From the NCBI GenBank assembly GCA_013397075.1, contig VWZS01003954.1, positions 620,001 through 684,000 on the forward strand: 64,000 bases of DNA, read 5' to 3'. Position 1 is the first letter of the stretch. Every line of letters starts with the position of its first letter. This DNA is from Rhabdornis inornatus (taxonomy: Eukaryota > Chordata > Aves > Passeriformes > Rhabdornithidae). Shown piece after piece: positions 45,807 through 58,603 of the stretch. The notes under the pieces were generated by a model. It did no database searches. It was given only the letters and a program-made list of their open reading frames with translations, and was not told the origin of the DNA. Position numbers and translations under genes: made by a program.

Positions 45807-47691
45807 TTAAACAGTAAGACTGATATCTCTGTTCTTCTCTATTCCACTTTTTTTCTCCAATGGGAAAATTTGTTTTTGTTACTTAAAACCTATGTTTGCT
45901 TGTTAGTTACTGATGACATGTTTCAAGAAGTTTCCTAATGTGTAAAGCACATGCCAGCTTCTTAGGAATCTTCTTATATGATGTTCAAAGTGATTCTTGG
46001 GTCAGAAAAAGGCAAAAAAACCCCCCTTTTTTAAAGACCAGGGTAGCTCTCTAAGGCCTTTGGAAGAGATTTATAAGTCACAATTTAAACTCTAAGCTAT
46101 CAGGACTGAGCTAGCGAATTTGTGCCTTCTTCCCAGATCATCATATTCCTGACCATAAATGCCGAGGTTTTAAATTTGACTGGAATCTAGATAATACGAG
46201 ATGGACATAGTGTAGGCCGGGAGGGCTAGGGGCTAGAGATGCACGAATTACTTGTAGCAAGGTGTATATTACATTGCTGTAGCTCCGATCAAAGATATAA
46301 CAAAGCAGTAACTGAAGCCATATTACTATTTTCATTCAACTGGAATGAAGTCATTCTTCCTGCCAACAAACAGATACTTCACTTAAATAACACTTATATT
46401 AAAAATGGAGATCTTGTATTGGAAAAAAACTCCAAGGCAAACATGAGGTGCGTATGTGCACTCATGTAAAACTTTGACGTGTAACTCAAGATATAAAAAA
46501 TTTTCAAATATCCATTATTTTTGAAGAGACTGGGTATGTCTCACAGCAGCCTCTCCTTGTATGTTTTCATGTCAGTTAGGACTACTCTACCTTCCACTCC
46601 ATTTGTTTTGCTAGCTTTTTCTCGATGACAAAGAAAATATGCTTGGGACTGTTTCAGTTCCATTTAGATGATCATACTGACAGCCCAGCACATGGTGATT
46701 GGATAAGGACCCCTTTTAGAAAGCTAGTGAGTCCTGGCAGAGAGCCACCAAACACAATACAGTCTAGATTTAGAGTAGATCTTATCTGCCAAGATTGTTA
46801 ATTACCTCGTGCAGGGATGGTTTGTCTGGCCAGTAGTCATGTCTAAACATAGAGCAGTATTTGAAGTTTGCATGATCTAATGAGCTAGTAGGTAGCCTCA
46901 GGTACTCTGTAAACTAGTAGTTTTCTCAAAGATTTCCGTGCTCAAATGTTCCTGGTATTACAAATATTTAAAAATAATACCAAGGCATATACAATGATTA
47001 GGTGAAAATACCTATTACAAAAATTAGAGATTATGCTTCTGTTTTTCCTAATGTTACATGGAGGATATAATAAGCCTACACAAAATAATTAAGAATTCTC
47101 TCACTGACTTTGGTACAAACAGAATCTACTGGTAGAAAGTATGTGAAATGCTTTTAGTGGCAGATGATCTAGGATGATAAACCAGTGCAGCACTAGCATG
47201 GATCCAGTAATTTTCCTGGTGAACTCAAAAGAGAGATGCTGGGTAACATTCCTTTCATGCCCATTTCCACTTTAATATCTACTTTAGATGAGTGCATTGA
47301 GTCATGGTGAAATAGTATCAGCTCAAACATCAGCACCGTGCTGATTTGCGCAATTGTTTATCTTGTTTTCCATTACTGTAAGGATGGCAGTTCCTCTCTT
47401 GACAAGATACAGTTAGTACAAACTACTTCCAGAGGAAACAAATTCAGCTCTGGCCAAGACATTGTTTACACTTGATGCTGAAGACAAAGTCCCAAGTCAC
47501 TTACTTTCTTAATCACTGTTGCAGAGTCTCTGGGCCTTGCTGAGAGCTTTTACTTTGTACCCTAGGAGTATCAATATTTCAAAGTTTTAGTCATTTATCT
47601 TATATTATCTTTGACATTTTGCCTAGCCTTTCTGAGCTCCCAGATTCTTGCCTGTTTCTCCATGGTATGTATGGCTATGATGTAACAGATC

Positions 47692-48720
47692 ATAGAATCA
47701 TAATATTTTGGGTTGGCAGGGACCCTTAAGGTCATCTAGTCCAGCCTCCTGCAATGAGCAGAGACATCTTCAACTACATCAGGTTGCTCAGAGCCCCGTC
47801 CAACCTGACCTTGAATGTGACCAGGGGTGAGGCATCTACTGCCTCTCTGGATAACCTTTTCCAGTGTTTTACTACCCTCACTGCAGAAAACGTCTTCCTT
47901 ATACCTAGTGTGAATCTACTCTCTTTTAGTTTAAAACCATTATCGCTTTTCCTTTCACTTCAGGCCTAAAAAGACTGTTCTCATCTTTCTTATAAACACC
48001 CTTTCAGTATTGAAAAACTGCAAGGAGAACTCTTCTCCACAACCCCAACTCTCTCAGCCTTTCCCATAAGAAAGGTATTCTATCCCTCTGATTACTTTTA
48101 TGGCCCTACTCTGGACTCTCTTTAACAGTTCCATGTCTCTACTGCGCAGAGGACTCCAGAGACAGATGCAGTGCTTCAGGTGGAATCTAACCAGAGCTGA
48201 GTAGAGGGGTAAAATCACCTCCATCAACCTGTTGGCCACACTTCTTTTTATGTAGCCCAGAGTACAGTTTGTTTTCTGGGCTGCAAGCAGACATTGGTGG
48301 CTCGTTACCACTTTATTTTAATCTACTAGTACCCCCATGTTCTTCTCAGCAGGACTCAATCCAGTAATTCCCCAGCCTTTATTGACTCCAGAGATTGCCC
48401 CAACCCAGGTGCAGGACTTTTCACTTCACCTTATTGGACCGCATGAGTTTCACATGGACTCACTCCTTGTTGTTCAGGTCCCTGTGGATGGTATCCGATC
48501 CCTCAGGCAAGTCAACTGCACCACTTAGCGTGTTGTCTGCAAACTTGTTGAGGGTGCACTTGATCCCACTGTCTAGATCACTGACTCAGAAGTAAGGAGT
48601 ATGGATCCTAATACAGACCCTTGAGGGACACCACCTATCACTGATCTCCATCCTGGCATTGAGGCGTTGACCACTACTGTCTGGATGCAACTATACAACC
48701 AATTCCTTATCCAGTAAGTG
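47692..48720 (-). mobile_element. CR1 LINE, about 1 kb, 5'-truncated
   Basis: The left end reads CATAGAATCATAATATTTTG and then GGGTTGGCAGGGACCC, the complement of a CR1 3' terminus. Known CR1 blocks follow in order over about 1 kb. Minus-strand translation includes LKHCICLWSPLRSRDMELLK and VPQGSVLGSILL, typical of the CR1 reverse transcriptase. Frameshifts and stops disable it. The right edge may extend to about 48833. Confidence 0.9.
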
Positions 48721-49799
48721 TCAGGTTCCTTCCAGGGGCTGGCTCCTTGTATGCTTCTTATTGCAGGAGAAGAATTCAGTTGGACAGGCTTTTCATCTGA
48801 GTCATGTAGAAGGGGCACCCAGTTTCTACCCATGTATTGCTATATAAAAATAGTAGCAAGAAAACATGGGAAGTTTTATCCCAAACGGATTCCATGAGAC
48901 CGGTTAGGGATTATACTACTAATTGTTTGTGGAAAGCATTTCTCAGATGTGGCAGATCATTCCTGAGATGTTAGAGAATAAAACTCTAACAGGTCCTTAC
49001 CATGCAGTGCTTACCATTTAAATAGACAGAAATGTGGAAGAAGGGTAGGAGAGACAATTGCAGTGAAACCCGAAGTCGTTGCATTTTTTCCCTTCTAGCA
49101 CTTAAGACTGCTTTGTTAGTGCTCAGCTCCTTGCACTTAATTCCTAGCAGAATGAGAAGCTCACAGGCGCACAGATGCCTCAGATGTATGCTATGTCTCA
49201 GCATAAGCTGAAACACTCCAGTACTTCACTTTAGTTCCAAAAGATTCTACAGTGCACTCAGTGCTCTTAGAAATAGAAGAAAATTTGATGAAAAAACAAA
49301 GGATATTTTGACTGCACTCTATGTTCTTACTTGTTCTCTCAGGGAATTATTCAAAGTGTGTGTCCATTTTCAATAGATTTCCAGCTGCTAAATAAATTGT
49401 TACATTTATAATTGAAATTTTGTTTGCGTAACTATGCTTTTTCACAGTGCATTAGTGTGAGATAAAAATAACAGGCATTTACCACAGGCTGTTCTTTGGA
49501 CATTGAAAAAAGCCTATTTGCATAATAGATACTGCATATCCCTATAAAGGACAAGAAAACACTTTAAAGAAAGGTCACAAAACCTGGTCTTCTCATCACT
49601 TCTTCAAAACTAAAAATCAGACGAGAAAACCTAAACTCTCCAGACATAGCAGTGTATATATCATTCACTTATTAATTTTCTTCAGACTATGATTAGCTTT
49701 CTCATATTTATCATTGATACACCATCATTTTCAGTGAGATTATAGTTCTGATTCACCAAGTGCTACCATATGGGCAGTCATCTATAAGTTGTTAGCAAG

Positions 49800-49805
49800 C
49801 ATAGG
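49800..49805 (+). repeat. Target-site duplication CATAGG (left)
   Basis: The hexamer directly precedes the TGTGG start of the solo LTR and is repeated exactly at 50207-50212, after its CCACA end. Confidence 0.8.
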
Positions 49806-50206
49806 TGTGGACAGAGACACCTAGAGAGCTGCAAAATTACAGCTCGAGAATCTTTTCTCTCATGCCTGAATCCTTCTTGCTTCCCAGGCTGATAAGCTGA
49901 TGTTAGCTGCAGACAGAAAGGAAATTTCCCAAGGTGATAAATGGTCAAAAACAACTTAGAATCTGGTGAAAAACAGAGTGGAAGTCATAATAAAGATTAA
50001 CACCTGTTGTTTTTCCCATGGGATACATCCTGAGGCCTGGTCTCCTGGATGTTTATCCCAATTAGCCAATGAGCTACTGTCCTGTTCTAGTCTCTCGTAA
50101 CATGCTTTAAATACAAGCTCTCCGCTCAATAAAATTGTCTTTTTTTCCCTAAAAAGGTCTGTGTGTGTTGTTGCTCTTTTTCCCTCTCTCTAGGACCGCA
50201 ACCACA
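49806..50206 (+). mobile_element. Solo LTR with 6-bp target-site duplication (ERV, ERVK-like)
   Basis: This 401-bp element begins TGTGG and ends CCACA, perfect 5-bp inverted termini. Exact 6-bp direct repeats CATAGG flank it. Inside, in order, are a CCAAT box (50066-50070), a TATA-like TTTAAATAC (about 50107), AATAAA at 50128-50133 and a GT-rich downstream stretch, the normal U3-R-U5 layout. No internal retroviral genes remain, so it is a recombined solo LTR. A 6-bp duplication is typical of class II (ERVK) elements; the class is inferred. Confidence 0.85.
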
Positions 50207-50212
50207 CATAGG
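50207..50212 (+). repeat. Target-site duplication CATAGG (right)
   Basis: Right-hand copy of the hexamer flanking the solo LTR; identical to 49800-49805. Confidence 0.8.
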
Positions 50213-50869
50213 TTACTTGTATTCCTCTATTCGATCCAGTGCTTGGACCAGCCATGCTTTCAGCAGGACACCTGAAAGGGTCTGCTTTGGCAGCATCAGA
50301 TTTGCTCTTCATTTATATTAGTGCAGTGTCTGGTTTGCCACAGCCTCTATTGAGACATCCAATGAAGCAGCCAGTGCCTCATAACATTCCCTGCCCTGGC
50401 TGCATTTCTAGTCCCCCATTTTGGTCAGTTGTACATGGCAGCGCATGATCAGAGTTCTTTTTATTGTAATAGATAACATACACCAATTTCAGGTATGCAG
50501 AGATTTGAAAATAAAGTAATTTAATTGTTTGAGTTATAGTACCATGCTTGAATTTAAAAGAATACTTCTGCCAAGACGCAAAAAGTATTTCTCTCAACGT
50601 GCAAATTTTTTATGTCATGCTACACGTACTTTTCTTTTAACAGAAACTGGACCAAGATGCAGTGAATTAATGTGACAACACAGCAAAGCCTTCTGATTTT
50701 TTTTTTTTACAGAGGCAGTGCATTGTTGTACTGTAGTTGTACATAGTGGAGTTGTTCATTGCACTTTAGAGGAGCATCATGAGGCACAGTATGCTGGAAA
50801 CAGGGCCTTTTTTGTCTTGTGTTTCTTCATGAGGTTAAGAAATTTCCCCTCATTATTTTTAATCAAATG

Positions 50870-51546
50870 TTTCTTTAGTATTGAATAAACCTCCATGCTG
50901 AACAGCCCCAACCCCCTCAACCTGTCTTCACAGAAGAGGTTTTCCAGCCCTCTGATCATCTTTCTGGCCTTTCTCTGGACTCTCTGTAGCAGGTCCATGT
51001 CCTTCTCATGTTGGGCACCCCAGAGTAAGACACGATAGTCCAGATGATGTCTCATGATAGTGGAGTAAAGGAGGGGAATTCCCTCACTCGCCCTGCTGCC
51101 CATGCTACTTTTTATGTAGCCTAGGACACATTTGGCCTTCTGGGCTGCGAGTGCAAGTAGCCAGGTCATGCTGAGCTTCTTGTCCACCAACACTTGTGTT
51201 TCTCAATGCATTCTCTGCCCAGCCTGTACCTTTGTCTGGGATTCCAGGTGCAAGACCTTGCACTTGTTGAACTTCATGAGGTTTGCGCAGACCCACCTCT
51301 TCAGCCTGATAAGTCCCTCTTGGATGTCATCAGGTCAACCACAACACACAGGTTGGCATCCTTGGCAAACTTGCTGAGGTGCATTCAATCCCATGTCACC
51401 AAAAAGATGTTAAACACCACCTGTCCCACTACTGACCCCTGAGGGGTCCCTCATCACTGGTCTCTGCTTGGATATGGAGCCATTGACCAGAGCTCTTTGA
51501 GTGCTACTGTCCAGCAAAGTCCTTATTCACCAAACGGTCTATGCAT
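50870..51546 (-). mobile_element. CR1 LINE fragment
   Basis: The plus strand carries the complement of CR1 ORF2 3' sequence (blocks on CTGAACAGCCCCAACCCCC and GGACTCTCTGTAGCAGGTCC). On the minus strand a 138-codon frame includes AQKAKCVLGYIKSSMGSR and DMDLLQRVQRKARKMIRGLE, the C-terminal CR1 reverse-transcriptase region. It lacks the CR1 3' terminus and its 5' part. Confidence 0.88.
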
Positions 51547-52119
51547 GAAGGGTTCAGAAATATTAGAGAACATTTTTTTTCTGATAGACCTTAGGTTGCC
51601 ACTTATGATTTTTCTGACCTTTTGTCCTCCACCTTAGTTCTATTTTTCTGAAGTCTTCCTTTACCATTGCAACCAACTTGGAGAGTGTGGTTAAACAGAA
51701 TCTGTGTAAGGCTGAACTCAGATTCCTCTTTTCCTTAATTTGTGTTTTCTCCAAGTCTGAACATGGAACTATCAGAGTAGCTGCAAGCTGATTATTCCTT
51801 TCTTTTTCTAGTGACGTCACATGTAGTTGTTATATTTGCTGATGGCCAGCAGATGTACTTAAAAGGTATCTAATGAGTGATGTAAATTAACTTCATTCAG
51901 TTCTCCTTTAGTGATTTCATCTAGGCTAGGTGTATATTACCTGTCTGATATTCAGTGTGAATTATCTGAAGAAGAATCATGCTTACTTGGAATAAATTTG
52001 GTCTGGATAAACAGAAGTAAGTACTTAATTCAAGTGTAAGGTTTGTCATTGGACTTTCATCTTCAAAATTGTCAGTACAGCTTCTGCTTCAATTTTGGTA
52101 AGCCCTGTATCATTGGACT

Positions 52120-52125
52120 CTAGGA
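52120..52125 (+). repeat. Target-site duplication CTAGGA (left)
   Basis: This hexamer immediately precedes the inferred LTR start and recurs exactly at 52684-52689. Confidence 0.65.
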
Positions 52126-52683
52126 TGTGGAGGGAGCAGAGACCATCTCTGAAGAAAAGACAAACTCCCAAGCAATACCTTAGATAAGAAATTGTTTACT
52201 TAGAGTGACTAATACCAAGAAGCATCTCACCCCTCTGTAGACCCCTATGCTATCTTTCTGTAATTCTAGTGGTCCATTTCCCCCTTAGATAATTGGTTCC
52301 TTTTTCCTAAAGTCTTTTGTAGATTGGTTAGTTATAGAATTCTTTAGTTTATTGGTTCAAATACAAAACCCTTAAAACCTATAAAAGTCCCCTTAGAACC
52401 CCAGCCATTGGATTTGCTGGACAGGACCCCCTTTGTAGAAGAAATAAAGATTCTATGGAATCTCCTCGACAGCATCTCTCAGTTTTTTATCTACTGGCTC
52501 AGAGGTACATGCAGGCCTGATTTCACAGAAGAGCTGAAAGCCTGAATCCTGGCAAGGCTTGCGCTTGTACCTTGTAGCCGAGAACTGCCTGGGACTCCAG
52601 GGGAAGCTGTCCCTTGCGGGATAACTGACTCTGGCTCGAGCAGGCAGTTTTGGGGTCTAACAAAGACCCCCACACCAGCTACG
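52126..52683 (+). mobile_element. Solo LTR with 6-bp target-site duplication (ERV)
   Basis: A 558-bp element starts TGTGG and ends CTACG, where CTACA would be expected; the last base appears mutated. Exact CTAGGA repeats flank it. U3 holds three inverted CCAAT boxes (ATTGGTT, about 52283-52356), then TATAAAAG at 52380-52387 and AATAAA at 52443-52448, followed by about 220 bp of U5. It differs in sequence from the 49.8-kb LTR. No internal genes remain. Confidence 0.75.
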
Positions 52684-52689
52684 CTAGGA
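52684..52689 (+). repeat. Target-site duplication CTAGGA (right)
   Basis: Right-hand copy of the hexamer; defines the right edge of the LTR at 52683. Confidence 0.65.
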
Positions 52690-53732
52690 CTGAAGTTCTG
52701 CTTTTACAGTAAGTAAAAGGTCATGTAAAGTTCTGGTTCTCCTACTGCTTTTTCGTTCCAGGTTCCACTGGTATGGTAAAGGTAGATATGTGTATATATT
52801 AAATTCTGCTCGAAATTTTGTTTTTGTGATTTAACGTATCAACAGCAGCGAAACCATCCCTAACTTCCTCTTAGTAATCTAAAACCTGGTTGGCAAAGAT
52901 CAAAAAGTACATATTAATCACCCGTATCCCAAGATTCCACTAACATTTTTTGCTGGGGCATCACTTATATTTCTTAAAATCTGTATCCAAATACTTTTTT
53001 TGCTTTTTTTTTTGCCTTAACATGTGTGCGCACATGTGCATGCATATATGGTTGTTTTTCTCCCTTTCATTCATTACAACATTAACTTTCTTCTAGTTCT
53101 GTGAATTTTCCTTAGCATTTCAGCAGTTAGGAAGCAAACTTAATTATTAGCATTGCTGTCTATCATGTCTTTCATTTGTTTTTCTAATAACTCTTCAACC
53201 TGCCATTTAAAAATAAATGTTTCATTTTATTTTGTGCAGTTTACTATCCTTTCATATTATTGATTTAATGGAAATTATTTCATGTTACGTAGTGTGGAAA
53301 CGCTGGTTCTGTTTATGTTTTCCAAATATGCAGTAGAAACATTTCTGCTGTTCCACATTCTTTTACGCAGTTCTATTTTTTCACATCTAGTTGTAAAGCA
53401 GTATTAGTATTTGAATATCATTGTCTCTGACTAACTTAGCATTCTTCATTTCCACAGGATGTATTATTTGCCTTTTCTTTCTTCTAAGTTCTAGAACTAT
53501 TTAGTTCTTCAGTTACACACTAAATGTTTCCAGGTTTTTTTGGTTTTTTTTCTGCCTCATTTGTTTCATGTTTTATTTTGCTGCTTTCTCTTCTTTTAGA
53601 AGATGGTAAGAAATTAGTTGGAGTTGCAGATAAGGAGTAAGTCTGAAGTGGTATAGTTGAGACAGGTCATCATAATCATGAGTTTGAAATTCCAAAGTGG
53701 GGAGTCTTTTGTTCTAAGGACGTTTTTACGGG

Positions 53733-54291
53733 TGTACTAGATCTGGCCCTGAATTATGTTGACTATCTTCATAGCAGTGAAATTGTGCTGTGTTTTGTGT
53801 TTGTGACTAAAACAGTGTTGAAAACACGCCAATGTTTAGGCTATTGCTCAGCAATGCTTGTGTAGGATCAGGGCTGTCTCTCCCATTCTGCCCACATTCT
53901 CATACCAGCAAGAAGGTGTGAATTTGGGAGAGGACAGAGCTGGGACAGCTGACTCCATATAATCTATAACGTCAGGCCCACCAATAAAACTGGATAGAGG
54001 AAAAGAGTTTGATAGGGAATGTATTCAAAGCTGTTTATCAGAGACTGCTGGTCTGCTTGTGGGCTTTGGTGAGTGGTTGCCTTAGCACATTTTTTTTTAA
54101 TCCTTACTTATTGCATTTCATAATTCTCACTTTTTTTTTTTCTTTACTTATTAAACTGTCTTTAAGTTGACCTACTGGTTTTCTTTCTTTTTCTCCTATT
54201 CCTTCCCTTGTCCTGCTAGGGAAGGAGGCAGGGGGAAGTGAGCTAGCAGCTGTGTGGGTGCTTTCCTGCTGGATGTGGTAAACCCACAACA
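53733..54291 (+). mobile_element. Solo LTR of a common avian ERV family
   Basis: The sequence follows, block by block, an LTR family I remember as widespread in bird genomes: a TGT start, CTTCATAGCAG, GTGCTGTGTTTTG, GTGACTAAAACAGTGTTGA, GGGACAGCTGAC, ATTAAACTGTCTTT (poly(A) signal ATTAAA at 54150-54155) and an end near GTGTGGGTGCTTT...CACAACA. It is more diverged than the other two LTRs nearby and I see no convincing target-site duplication (ACGGG against GCAGG). Confidence 0.72.
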
Positions 54292-56430
54292 GCAGGATGG
54301 AAGAAAAATACATTAAGAGCACTATCTGAGTAATGGGGTTTTGAGGTTTGAGGGAATGAAGTACTTTTAATGAGAAGCAAGCCAGGGAAGAGGCATTTGT
54401 CCATCCACAGATGAAAGGAGAAGGAGGACAGGATGAGAAAACTGTGATTGTTTAATAGGAGTAAAGACAAAGACAGAACCCTCGTGATGTCCAGGGAGGG
54501 ACAAGAGGCAATGAGGACAAACTGAAATATGAGAAGTTTCATATAATTTATGACAAAAAGAGAACATTCCAGTTACAGACTAAATGCTGAAGGCTGATTC
54601 CTCGTATCTGAGTGTAAAATGACATTACAAAAATTGGTACTGTAAATATCAATTAGTAGTATCAATAGACAGTTAGGTCAATACTCACAACTCTGCTGGA
54701 AACTGGGTGTAAAACAATTGCCTTTACACAAGTGCTACTTTGTAGCAGGAGTGCTGATAGATTAGTTTCATTCACAAGTATCAAAACTAACATTTCAAGA
54801 TGACTCATTGTCCTGATTCAGCCTGCTTTTTAAGTCCGACTTACTGGTTTCACTTCCGGCTTTTTCATTTGCTGACAGTTTTGTAGGTAAGAGTTTGTTT
54901 ATATTCTTCTGTTGCAGGCAGCCCCTGGCATTCAGTGAGCAGGCCTGATTAGTCTTGTCTACTGAGATTATTTGTTAATTGTTGCTATTCAGGTAATCAA
55001 GGAAATCTTGATTGTTTGCTTAAAAATAAGAAATAGGAGCCATCCATCTTTTTTCTACATATAAGTGAAACACTACACTTTTAAAAAATATATTAGCTTC
55101 CTCTTAAGACAGCAAATACAACATGAAATTTGGGAGTGATATATGGAGCACTTACACTTTTGGTTACTTTAATGGAAAAGTAGAAAAGTGTATGATTTTC
55201 ATTTGATTAACTTAGTGACTTCAAAAACTTGCTCACTGATTTACTGTCTGAAAAAAAATGTTCATGGATGCTTTGTAGTGTAGCATGGGTTTCAATCTGA
55301 GCTGAAGATAACATTTTTTGGTGTGTAGGTGCATGAAGAGTGTGATTTCTGTAGTGCGCGCTGCCTCCCTCTGTGGATTCTCATTAGCCGAACATAAGGA
55401 GACAGTTCTGCAAGAGTGGCAGTACACACAGAACTGTTGCATGAACAGGCAGTGCTTTAGTGCTTTTCACCGTTTTTTCTGTACTCTCATATTGCACATG
55501 ATGATTTTTCATCTGTGAATATCTGAATTTTCTTTTTACTGTAAAGATAGCTTGGGGTGTGTTAGTGTGTTAGTGTGAAATACTGAATACTGCATTTTTC
55601 TACATACAATTGATGGTCTCAGACTATTCCACTGAGAAAGATAATGTGGTGATTATGTTAGGCATCTTCAATAACAGTTACATTTATTTATAAAAATACA
55701 TAAAACTGTATTGCCAGAAATACAGAAGGGGTTCACAAGTCTTCTGCTGCTTGTTCTGGTTGTGCTGGTCTTCTGCAACATGACTCTTCTAAAGACCCTT
55801 CCACTTTCCTCAGTGGATCTCAGCCACATTCCTGTCTACCTTGGCCTGAAGCAGCCAGATGTCTGGCGCTAAATGTCAGACACCTGCTCCAATGGAGTTA
55901 CCTGACTTTTCCCAGCAATATGTTGAGGCTGTGTCTAGCAACTTCAAGTTGGTTTTATCTGTCTTCAGCAATGACCAGAACTAGTATACACTGCATTAAA
56001 ACCCAGTCATAATGCAATGCTAAGAGCATCCTGTAAACGTTTTCCTGGGATGTCAGCAATACCAGCACACTGACACTAGGGACTACATCCCACACTAAAA
56101 GGCTTTGGTTGACAATTCGGCTGAAGTGCAATGTCAACAACTCTGGGAGGCTGCACAGAGTCATTTTGCCCGACACAGTGACCCTACAGACTGTGTGCAG
56201 CCCGGAGTCTCAGCACAGCCCCTTCCCAAGTAAGTAAATTGGATGTAAACCTTCTTCCCCTCCCAAATATAAGGAGCTCATATTTTCATAGCTCGTCCTG
56301 AGTGATCTGGCTGTTATTGCCAGCCCTGTGCTTTTGCTTTGGAATAATAAATAACCAGATTTGACCTCCTGCTTCCCGTGTTTGTAAATTTGCATAATAT
56401 TGGAGTCTGACCGATGGGAATTAAGTGCTG
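54292..56430. other. Intergenic region before TMEM117
   Basis: AT-rich sequence at first, turning more balanced from about 55.7 kb. A stretch at 55.7-56.2 kb could be an old repeat, but I cannot name it. No exon was recognised. Confidence 0.5.
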
Positions 56431-56889
56431 CTCGGGTTTCGTTCACCTCGCCGGCTGGATAAGCCCCCGTGGCTCTCCGGCCACCCTTTTCCAGGATGAA
56501 TAAAGGCACCCGCGGCACACCGCGCACGTTTCGGGTCCTTGCCGCCAGGCTCCGGCGGAGGGGCGGGCACGGACTAGCACGGGCGCCGGGGGCGTCGGGA
56601 CCCTGCCGCAGCGGCGCCGCCCGCTGCCGCCGCGGCTGCGGCACTGCCGGTGCCGCTCTCCCGCGCCCGGGAGCGGAGCGGAGCGGAAAGGAGAGGAGAG
56701 GAGGAGCGCAGCCGCCGCCGNCCGCGGCCCTGAGCCCAGCGGGGAGGAGCGGCCGCAGCCGCCGCGCCGCGTGAGGCAGCCGCGGGTGCCCGGGTCTGCG
56801 CCGGGGGCTGGGGGAAATGGGTCCATTTAACAGGTTGCGCCGGACGTGTGGTCCGCGGCGCTCTTGGCGCCCGCGTTTTTGGCGTTGAG
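56430..56889 (+). promoter_or_regulatory. TMEM117: TMEM117 CpG-island promoter and noncoding first exon
   Basis: A compact CpG island ends in a good donor TTGAG/GTAGGTAGG at 56889/56890. Pairing it with the acceptor at 58603 gives an intron of about 1.7 kb and a first exon with no coding sequence. A single N at 56721 lies in a CCG run. The transcription start cannot be placed exactly. Confidence 0.6.
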
Positions 56890-58603
56890 GTAGGTAGGAG
56901 CAGGATTTTTGTTAGCAATTTAATTCAAAGTCACTGCTGCTATTGCTAATATTGGCTTCTGGTGCTGTAAAACGCTTCCCAGGAAGCCGCGTCTTCAGCT
57001 GGGTGTTTGATAACTCTCGGGTATCCGGCAGCTGTCAAAAATACCAGGACATGTGGTTGTTTATCTCCAGCCCCATTCGGGCTTAAAGATGGTTCATACA
57101 CATAAGGAAATAACAAAATTTTTCTTAATGGTAACAGAACGAAAGCGGAACAAGAAATAGCTTTAGGCATCCTTATGGCTCTAAAAGCAGTTTAATCTCA
57201 CCAGATTGGTGTTTTCTTAGACAGCGACCCTTACTTTAAATCACTTTTTTTCATAAAGTTTTCGAGGACCGACACTTCCTTGTACCAACTTTTTAACTCT
57301 GTAATGTGGTATTTTTTTATTTTTCATATGTCATTTATGGACAATGGGACATTATTCCTTTCTGTTATTTACTGAATGCATTGTCTGAATCTGTCAAGAG
57401 GTTCTTTTATCCTTTTCATTTAATAGGTACAGGATTCCTTGCAGTTTTACTAATAAAAATTGGGTTATGGAATTAAATAATTTTGGGACTAACTAAAGGG
57501 ACACATTGAAATTCGTGCCATTTCTAAGTTTGCAAGTCCTAAGTTTGAAGTCCAGGAAGGGATGAATAATTGATCGGGGTTTTAGGTATTTTTTGGGGTG
57601 GTTTTTGTTTGTTTATTTTGGTGTTTTGCTGCAGGGCATATGACATTTGCAAAAATTTGTATCCTTCGAGGATCATGCTGTAATAAACAAGCAGTATTAC
57701 CAGACACATTTTTTTTCTTCCTACACACTGTGTCACTTAAATAATTTTGGTGTTCTACAACACAAAGGCCTTGTATCTTTGTGCAAACAAAGTGGTTCAA
57801 GAGGATGAAACAACTAATTGGTTGTAAATAAAAGAAAGCAAATGGTGAACAACTAAAATGTTGATTGTACTCAGTTGCGTTTTTCTATAGCAGTACTTAA
57901 TAAGTAAACAGGTTTCAAAATACAATTTTTGTATTCATACAGAACAGTCTGTTTTCAGGGTGCCTTGTTATATGGTTTTGAAAATATGCTTAAGTATACT
58001 CCCTGAAGTCACTGAAAATATTTATACAGGCTTGCCTGACTTGCGAATTAATTCTAGAAACTTTTCCAACATGTTATTCTTTCATGTGAGCATAAGTTTC
58101 TGATGTTTCTGGATGATATGCTTTTAAGTTTCCAATAGAAGACCTTTGAACTCCTGGGCTGGTTTCATCCTTCTCCTACATGGAGAAAGATTCCATTTAG
58201 GCTTAGCATGAACATTTGTGAAATATGTGCTGTATTTTTTGTGTGGATGGCAAGGCAGTCTGGGTTTTAGGTAGCCTGGCATGTTTTTATATTCATTATT
58301 TTCATGCCCCATTATGGAGGAGGCATAAAAGCAATAGTGTATTTGAGTCTGAAAATCCTGTGCCACAATGTATATATGTTTGTTTGTTGTTTTTACATTG
58401 GAATAGGGAGAAATTTCAGTTTTTCTTTACCTGGATCTAACAATATCTTTCGATTGAAACTTTGATTTCTAGTCAAGTCTAAAGTGTTAAAAATTACTGA
58501 TGACAAGGTTGCAATGATTTGATTTTTGTAATATGTGAGTCTCTCCTAAGCTCTGAGAATTTGGGGTATATATAACACTGTGCATTTGTTTCTTTACATA
58601 CAG
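56890..58603 (+). other. TMEM117 intron 1
   Basis: This stretch is AT-rich with no repeat or gene recognised; it is bounded by GTAGGT and TACATACAG. Confidence 0.6.

Larger units (their letters stand above)
41839..47690. other. Intergenic region, TWF1 to CR1 cluster
   Basis: This stretch is largely AT-rich with no recognised gene. It contains the decayed frame at 41.8-42.3 kb, a short tandem duplication at 43.65 kb, a pair of inverted 50-bp arms (44.35 and 45.76 kb) and a 22-base N gap inside a poly-T tract at 45446-45467. Confidence 0.6.

Noticed and set aside
50777..51193. 138-codon minus-strand frame considered as a host gene
   Set aside because: The translation is the C-terminal end of a CR1 reverse transcriptase, so it is a LINE fragment.
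56210..56918. Overlapping long frames on both strands in the TMEM117 CpG island
   Set aside because: High GC removes stop codons in all frames. The translations are Arg/Pro/Ala/Gly-rich with no domain, and the donor at 56889 fits a noncoding first exon.
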